64,000 nucleotides of DNA from Lota lota (taxonomy: Eukaryota; Chordata; Actinopteri; Gadiformes; Lotidae). The position numbers and the translations under genes are program-made. Each line of letters starts with the position of its first letter. The first letter of the stretch is position 1. Positions 24,901 through 33,900 of this stretch are shown in pieces. The notes below the pieces were generated by a model. That model did not search any database. It saw nothing but the letters and a program-made list of their open reading frames with translations, and was not told the origin of the DNA. The stretch lies in contig JACYXH010000327.1 of the NCBI GenBank assembly GCA_026745465.1, positions 43,501 to 107,500 of the forward strand, given 5' to 3'.

Positions 24901-27900
24901 TATTTAAAAGTGTCTCTTCCTAGGTGGTTTTTTAACATTTCCACCTCTTTCCTAATCTTTACTTCGAACAAAACCCATACATCCACTTTTCTTCCTTCAT
25001 AATATGCCATGTTCCTCCTTATCCACACTGCATATCTTGCATAGCTCAACATGTAATTCAACAAATTAATATTTACATTTCCCTGTTTTTTACACAGTCC
25101 GAATAACATGTTTTCTTTGCACTTCATCCCCTCCATTACATCCAGTTTCCAGTGAGTTTTTACCATGATTTTTATTTTGTTATAGAACTTCTGTAAGAAC
25201 TTACACTCAATGAATAAATGCATGAAGTTTTCTGGTTCTGTTTCACACATGTCACATTCCCTTTTAATCCCCTTATTTATTTGGTGCAAAACAACTCTTG
25301 TGAATATTATATTGTGTCTTAATTTGTAATCAAAGTTTTCACACAATGCCCACAAAAACCCTTCCCACACCTTCTCAGAAGCAGGCATTTTAAATTCATT
25401 ATTCACCAGATTATTATACAATTATTTTGTTTTTAATTTATACATTTTAATATGTTTCCCATTCTTTTCCACATATAATTCAGGAAATGTTACTTTCCTG
25501 TCAACCACCACATTATTTTATATTTTCCCTACCCATTAAAATGGTATACTTTCTTTTATTTTGTCAAATATATTTACAATACTTGTTGTGCTTATGTCCT
25601 CATCATACTCCTGGACGGTATCAATGCTGTTCTGGTTTCTAAGGAAACCAGGTATGAATTAATATATGTCGTGTTTGATCTGCCTGAGCCCTGCATGGAA
25701 GAATTTCTTCTCCCATAGCACTTTGTCATTTTTCATTATTTTTGGATTTAACCATACTGGCAGATTTATTATTTGACCTATTTTACTACATTCATAATTG
25801 ATTTTGCTTCTGTATTTGGCCCATGCCAAACCTCTTTCTATATTCTAGGTACGTTATCATACATTGTATTCTTCATTATCATTATAATCCATTTTCTTCA
25901 CACCCACAATACAAAAAATGCTTCCACCCATAATCCACTGTATCATATAAATTCTTTTCCACAGTTTTTATTCTTATTGCTCTTTTCTTTGTTTCTAAAT
26001 CCACACGTTTTAATCCCCCTTCTTCATGTCTTCCTATCAGAGTTGTTTGTGCTGTCTGTGCAGGTTTTCCATCCCAAATAAAACTTGTTACACTCTTCTT
26101 TATTTCCTTTAATACCCATTCTGGCATATCTATGCCATTAAGGGTTAGGGTTAGGGTTACCTAACCCATATACAAATTTAGAATACAATAAAGAATTTAT
26201 TGCTAAAATATTGTCCCACAATACAACTTGTGGTTGTATCTGTTGCGGGCTCATGTCCCCTAGCTTTTCTAAAGATTTGGGCAATGGGGAATATTGCATT
26301 CAGAAGTTATGACTTTTGCACACATATACGCATATGCGTTTCCCAGCTGTTTACACCAATAACAAAAAAAGAAGTGACATTGTCACTTTTGACTAAGCTT
26401 GTCAGTGGATGCATAAACAACTTATACCATCATCAGTAAGTGAATCACCATCGTTTTTTTTAACACAAAACACCACGTTTACGCTCAGAAACACACTGTG
26501 GTCACCAAGGTGATTCTCTCCTTCTGAAAAGCTTTTTGTTTTGGTGACAGATTGTAACCGGCGTCTTAACATCCTGTCCTCTAACCATTTATAAAGGACG
26601 TGTTGCCCTCGTCTCTTACACACTTTGCGTTTATGGAGACGGTCATGTGGGAACTCGTGTGCTTGTGTGGACCTTTAGTCCATTCGTCGCGTTAGTTCGT
26701 CGCCAGCACACACGGTGTGATCACCGGCCAGCTACAGCTTCTTCTCTGCTACTGTTAAGCCCATCTAGCCGCTCTTCTCCTTGTTCCGCCTGCCAGCAGG
26801 CTCCTCCTACCGCCTCTCTTTGGGGAGCGGACGTGAGAGGGGCCATGTTGCTCGTCGTAGCTCCGCCCCCGATGGTAGCGGACGTATGAGGGGCCGTATT
26901 GCTCGTCGTAGCTCCGCCCCCGATGGCAGCGGACGTATGAGGGTCTTGTTGCTCGTCACAGCTAGTGTAATTCTGTGGTACGGTGGCCTGCATGGGCCAT
27001 CTCGCACGCTCACCCAGGCAAAGAAGCAGAGGTTCCTTCTTCTTCAGCTCAGCACCTGAGCCTCAAACACAGACCTCTGTGTGTTTCAACATGTATGCTC
27101 AGGGTCCTATTAGACGCCACGGGGTAGGTGGTGTATCAACCAGCCTGCAGGGCTCATCTCTGGAGACACGCCAATAGCTGGGATCTGTTTACTGTCGGCT
27201 CCTTTCTACAATTCTCTCCATATCCCGTCACTCATTGGGCATTTAAGTCAGGATATGGAAATGCACTTGCTGGTATCCTGATTATTAATGTTGGTGTAGA
27301 CGAAGCCTCTGTTGTGCTTTTTATTTAGTGAACCCCCAACCTTAAAGTTGAAACTGATCCTATGTTGAACACAAGAGAACATTCAGTTGGATCCACTGAG
27401 TTGTTTATTACCATTATGCTTTATTAACCAATACAACAGAAAAATGGTCCCTTACGTGTACACAATAAACACAAGGACTAAAACAATAGAAGCAGCAGAC
27501 ATTACAAATCATAAACAGGTGTGCACATATCTTTAATAACTGAACATGTTCTGCTGCTGTGTTGTTCCCAACAGAACACAAGGAATCAATATTCAGTTTA
27601 AAGTCATTCACAATATGATCAATAGCTTTTCATAGACCGCTTGCATTATGAATATAATATTAAATCTGCTTTAAATCAGGTTCCATGGTAGGATTATCAA
27701 AATATAAACTGATATCAGAGCCCTTTAGTATGAAACGGTTAATGTCTGAAAATATACAAAGTATTGTTGTATAAACATGTTTTGATTTACCATCAATCAA
27801 TATTCAAAATACATTGACAATATAGTCTTTGTAAAACCTGCTTAATTAACCGTATGGAAGATCTTAAAAGTCTATTCCTTTCATGTTTTATCAAGCTCAA

Positions 27901-30900
27901 CTTTTCAGAAGCCCAATAAAATGTAGCATTTGGAGTATAGTTGAACACATTTTTTTAAATCACCAAAACACTGTGTATGTGTGTGTGTTTATATATGCAT
28001 GTGTGTTGCTACAACCGACACAGAGAAGCTGAGTCACCATATCTCCATAACCCAAACGCAGGGAGGAGGTCCTCCTGGGTGAAGGTGGACTGGAAGGTGT
28101 GGATGTGTGTCAGTGTGTCTGAGGACCCTCCTACATCTGGGGACACACTGTAGAAGGACAGAGTGCCAGCAGGCCGGTCCAGATACACTCCTACTCTGTT
28201 AGAGCCAGCGGGGGGGAGACGTATGTCTGTTTCTCTACCGTTGTACCGGGCAAAACATGTTAGGAACTGTGTTTAAAAGAACGTTCCACTTTAACTTTTA
28301 CCGTAATGAAGACCTCCTGCTGAAATATTTAATTATTGTGCTTGCAAATCAAACCACACTATTGTTATAATGAGTCTTATTTTTCTTCCTCCCTATTTTG
28401 CGTAATTATCTGCTCATACAGTTTTTTAGGGATTTACATCAAACCCCTACCAAAAACTCGGGCGTGTATCAATGCAGTGCGCTACTACTTTTAGAGACCA
28501 ACCATTGCAGACTTTTTTTATTAATTACTTTTTATAATATTAATATTCAATATTGAAATCAACTATCAACTGAAATCAACTACTCCAAATCTGAACACCT
28601 GAGAGATCTCAAATTAAATAGGCATATGTAGATGGGAAGTGAGGAGGTCCCCAAAATGTTTTGTCCCGCTATGATCACAGGGGGCGCTATAACTCGTTGT
28701 CAAACCTTAACAGCCACACCCCTCACCCCGTTATATGAACAATTCTTAAACTTGGTATCTGTGCCTTATTTGACATGATTCATCTTTTTGCCTCATGAAC
28801 CCATAAGGTCCGTCGAGATAGATGCTGCTGTAGCTTGAACGTTTTGGAAAACCTTGAAGGAAATCGTGAAAACCGACAGGTAAACCCAAATGACTCAATA
28901 TTGGGTCCACGTTCTCCGTAACACTGACCAACCTTACGGTATTATTTAGATTTAGATTCTGTTGGAAACGGCAGTTATGCGAAAATACCATTATGCAAAT
29001 GAGTCACCATTGTTCAACCAATCACAAGTCCGCTTCAAAGCGGCACAGGGACTAGAAACTTGGTGTGCTCGCTAATTAGCCTCGCTAGCATTAGCATGTC
29101 CGAATGCTCACGGAATATTGTGCACACAACGAGTTGGCTCAGGCAACACGCATTTTCTTCAGGAAATGCACGTGGCGACATGTCTCGTTGGAAATGTTTT
29201 ATAAATGTATCTAATGTATTATAGTCAATACATTAGATCCTTATGTTTATTCAAAATTGGGTTTTAAAATGTATAATATTGAATAGTTGTTTGGTAGTAT
29301 TTGAAAATAAGTTTGTATATTAATATTACTTTTTATTGTAGTATTGTATATTATATATTGTAATACCTAATATTAGTACATCTACAGAGATGTTTTGTTT
29401 ATTGGGTATATTATGTTGTGAGGAGAAAAAATATCAGAGCGAGCAGGAAAACACTGCGAGCACGAGAGCAAAGACAGCATTTGTGCGCACGGGGCGTCGG
29501 TTGCATGCTGCTTCACTTCACGTGCGTGCTCAATGAATCGTTTCTTCCTCACAGGCTTTATTATTGCTCTCGTGATCAGAGAACTACTGAGCGCGAGTGC
29601 AGCATTTTTTAAAGATTTTTCCAGACACCCTCCAAAATGTTGCTGTTGAGGCTTTCAGGGGGTCTTAGGTGTCCAACTAGGGGTCTCAGGCCCTCCCAAG
29701 ACCCCCTGTGTTTCACCCTGCTCTTAACTACCACCGTCCCGTATACGGGGGATGGTGGGGGGGGTGGCAGGTGCACTATTACATTTTGTGTTTGTGTTTA
29801 TATTTATTATTAAAAAACGTTAAAAGCATAAGGATGTATTACAATATCCACCTAAACAACAAGGTGTAACATTTATATGATACCAAAGTCATGAATGTGG
29901 TCATCACAGGTACTGAGTTATAAGCTGAGTTATATAACTGTCCTCTGAAATGGAACTTGTGGTGTAACTGTTTATTGAGTCAAACTGACCTGAGAGTTTC
30001 CAGTATACAGTGTGGACTCCCCAGTCCAGCAGAGAGCAGCTTCACTCCTGAATCCTGCAGATCATTGGCACTCAGGTCCAGCTCTCTCAGACTAGAGGAG
30101 TTGGAGCTGAGAACTGAGGCCAGAGCTTCACAGCATCTCTCTGACAGATGACAGCCATTCAGCCTTCACACACAATAAACACAACATGGTATTTAAAAGT
30201 ACGTACATATTTTTGCTTTTAACATTATGAAGGACTTGTGTGGAAATATTACTAACTAATATATACTAGTTAATATATTAAATCCAAAGAAAATTACATT
30301 TTGGGTTTAAAATGTATAATACTTTATAGGGTTTTTGTAGTGTTTGAAAATAGTTTTGTATATTTATATTACGTTTTATTGTAGTATTATGTTTATCATG
30401 TATTGTATCGTAATACATGTTATTAGTTCATCTACAGAGATGTTTAGTATATTATTTGAAGTCATATATTCCAATATTATATATATTGTGTTGTGAGGAG
30501 AGAAAATATCAGCGCGAGCAGGAAAACACTTTGCGAGCACGAGAGCAAAGACAGCATTTGTGCGCACGGGGCGTCAGTTGCGTGCTGCTTCACTTCACGT
30601 GCGCGCTCAATGAATCGTTTCTTCCTCACAGGCTTTATTATTGCTCTCGTGATCAGAGAACTACTGAGCGCGAGAGCAGTTACAGTGTTTACAATATTGA
30701 TTTGTGTGCACGGATGTGTTAGTTGTGCACACAAAGTAATTGTTGCTTGCGACTTTTGCCCCTGATATGCCGCCATAAACGTTGCAGGCCTGTACGGCTC
30801 AGTGTCACAACACGAGAGACTGTTCGCTCTTAACGCGAGCAAAACAAAGTCCCGGTACCGTTATAGGGAGAGGAGACGACGGGTGAAGACGGGCTTACTT

Positions 30901-33900
30901 ATACATGTTATGAGTACATATATGTTTTGTATGTTATTATAACTTTCATATTATAGTATTATGTATATTGTGTTGTGTATTGTAATACTTGTTATGAGTG
31001 AACCTACAGAGATGTTTTGGAGGCTTTGACCACTGGCAGCAGCCTCAGAAGACCCTCCTCTGAAGCAGAGTATTTCTTCAGGTCAAACACGTCCAGCTCC
31101 TCTTCTGATGACAGTAAGATAAAGACCAGAGCTGACCACTGAGCAGGAGAGAGAGATTCTCTGGAGAGACTTCCTGATGTCAGGTACTGTTGAATCTCCT
31201 CCACTAGAAAACGGTCGTTCAGTTCATTCAGACAGTGGAACAGATTGATGCTTCTCTCTGGAGAGAGATCTCCACCTATCTTCTTCTTGATATAAGACAC
31301 TGTTTCCTTATTGGTCTGTGATCTACTTCCTGTCTGTTCCAACAGACCTCGTTGGAGAATCTGATTGGTCTCCAGAGAGAGGCCCAGGAGGAAGCGGAGG
31401 AACAAGTCCAGGTGTCCGTTCTCACTCTGTAAGGCCTTGTCCACAGCACTCTGGTGGAGGAGGAGGAGTTTATCTTCCCTGGAGGTTGGTTGTTCTTCTG
31501 AGAGTAGATTGACACCAGTGTCGATGAAGGTCAGAAAGACATAAAGGGCAGCCAGAAACTCTTGGATGCTCAGATGGACAAAGCAGAACACCTTGTCCTG
31601 GTAGAGCCCACACTCCTCTTTAAAGATCTGGGTGAACACTCCTGAGTACACTGAGGCTGCTCTGATATCGATCCCACACTCTGCCAGGTCAGCCTCGTAG
31701 AAGATCAGGTTGCCTTTCTCCAGCTGGTTGAAAGCCAATTTTCCCAGAGAAACAATGATCTCCCTGCTCTCTGAACTCCAGAGTGGATCTGTTTCAGATC
31801 TCCCATGATACTTCCTGTCCCCCTGTATGGACTGAACCCTCAGGAAGTGGCTGTACATCTGAGTCACGGTCTTGGGCATCTCTTCTCCTGTCTGGGATGT
31901 TTTAAAGAAGTCCTCCAGAATTGTAGCAGTGATCCAACAGAAGACTGGGATGTGACACATGATGTGGAGGCTTCGTGATGTCTTGACGTGGGAGATGATT
32001 GTGCTGGCCAGCGTCTCCTCTCTGAATCTCTTCCTAAAGTATTCCTCCTTCTGTGAGTCGGTAAACCCTCTCACCTCTGTCACCATGTTAACACACTCAG
32101 CAGGGATCTGATTGGCTGCTGCAGGGCGTGTGGTTATCCAGATGCGAGCGGAGGGAAGCAGGTAGCCCCTGATGAGGTTTGTCAGCAGCACGTCCACCGA
32201 GGTTGGCTCTGTGACATCAGTCCAGATCTGGTTTTTCTGGAAGTCCAGAGGAAGTCGACACTCATCCAGACCATCCAAGATGAAGACAACTTGGAACCGG
32301 TCGTATCTGCAGATTCCTGCTTCTTTGATCTCAATAAAGAAGTGATGAAGAAGTTCCACCAAGCTAAACTCTTTCCCTTTCAATAAATTCAGCTCTCTGA
32401 AACTGAAGAGAAATGTGAAGTGTATGTCGTGGTTGGCTTTGCCTTCAGCCCAGTCCAGAGTGAACTTGTGTGTTAAGATGGTTTTACCAATGCCGGCCAC
32501 TCCAGTTGTCATTATTGTTCTGATTGGTTGATTTTGTCCAGGTAAGGGTTTAAAGATGTCTTCACATTTGATTGGTGTTTCCTCCGTGGCTGGTTTCCTG
32601 GAAGCTGTTTCAATCAGTCTGACCTCATGTTCCTTGTTGACCTCTCCACTGCCTCTCTCTGTGATGAAGAGCTCTGTGTAGAAGTCATTCAGAGCTGTTG
32701 GCTGTCCTGCTTTAGGGATTCCCTCAAACACACACCTGAACTTCTCCTTCAGATGAGACTTAATTTTATGTTGGCACTCGACAGCAGCAGGTCCTAAATG
32801 ACAAAACATCAGAAGACATCAGTTAGTGGATGGTGACATAATCGGACACGTTTCAATATTTCCTGTAAAATGATGAACTTCATGATATTTAGTGGCTTCA
32901 TTACTTGTGTTCGGAGAAGCTGGTAGTGACAAGGACTGCATGTTACAGATTCCAAATGTTCAGATTTTTTTTAATCTATGCCGTTTTATCAGTTACTTAA
33001 GTAAGTCCCCAATTTGGGAGAAATCCAAATGTTTTTGCCATTCTTCCCAAAACACTCGCTCTGGTGAACGGGGCGTTCTTTAGTGAGCGAGGGGCCGTGG
33101 CGTTCTTTAGTGAGCGAGGGGCCGTAGCGTTCTTTAGTGAGCGAGGGGCCGCGGCGTTCTTTAGTGAGCGAGGGGCCGCGGCGTTCTTTAGTGAGCGAGG
33201 GGCCGTAGCGTTCTTTAGTGAGCGAGGGGCCACGGCGTTCTTTAGTGAGCGAGGGGCCACGGCGTTCTTTAGTGAGCGAGGGGCCACGGCGTTCTTTAGT
33301 GAGCGAGGGGCCGTGGCGTTCTTTAGTGAGCGAGGGGCCGTGGCGTTCTTTAGTGAGCGAGGGGCCGCGGCGTTCTTTAGTGAGCGAGGGGCCGCGGCGT
33401 TCTTTAGTGAGCGAGGGGCCACGGCGTTCTTTAGTGAGCGAGGGGCCACGGCGTTCTTTAGTGAGCGAGGGGCCGTGGCGTTCTTTAGTGAGCGAGGGGC
33501 CGCGGCGGCGCGCTGCGTGTGGACGTGTTAGCTCTGTCTGGGCAGCGGTTGACTACGGCGTCCGAGAGAAAGGTGAGCTTTTTGGACACATAGTATAACG
33601 CTACGGTGTGTGGCACATTTCATATACAACTTTGCTCATTTTAATGCTCACAACGATGGTACTAAAAAAGCATCACAACGTTTTTGTGAGTCATACACAT
33701 GGGGATACGCCCCCCCCCTCTTTCCTAAAACTCTCAACTGAAAACTTTTTTTTAATTTCAGTGGTTGACTTACAGCTAAGCAGTGGGTTCACTGGCTCTT
33801 TAAGTTGACAAGCTAACCGTACCACCCTCATAATTACTTCTAAAAAACAGCTTGCTTACAGTGAGCGTGTTCTCCACGCTGCCTGGAAGCTTAGCTGGCA

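Noticed and set aside
33064-33598. Repeat frames such as SERGAVAFF and APRSLKN near 33 kb
   Set aside because: 27-bp minisatellite read in several frames on both strands; placed in an NLR intron.
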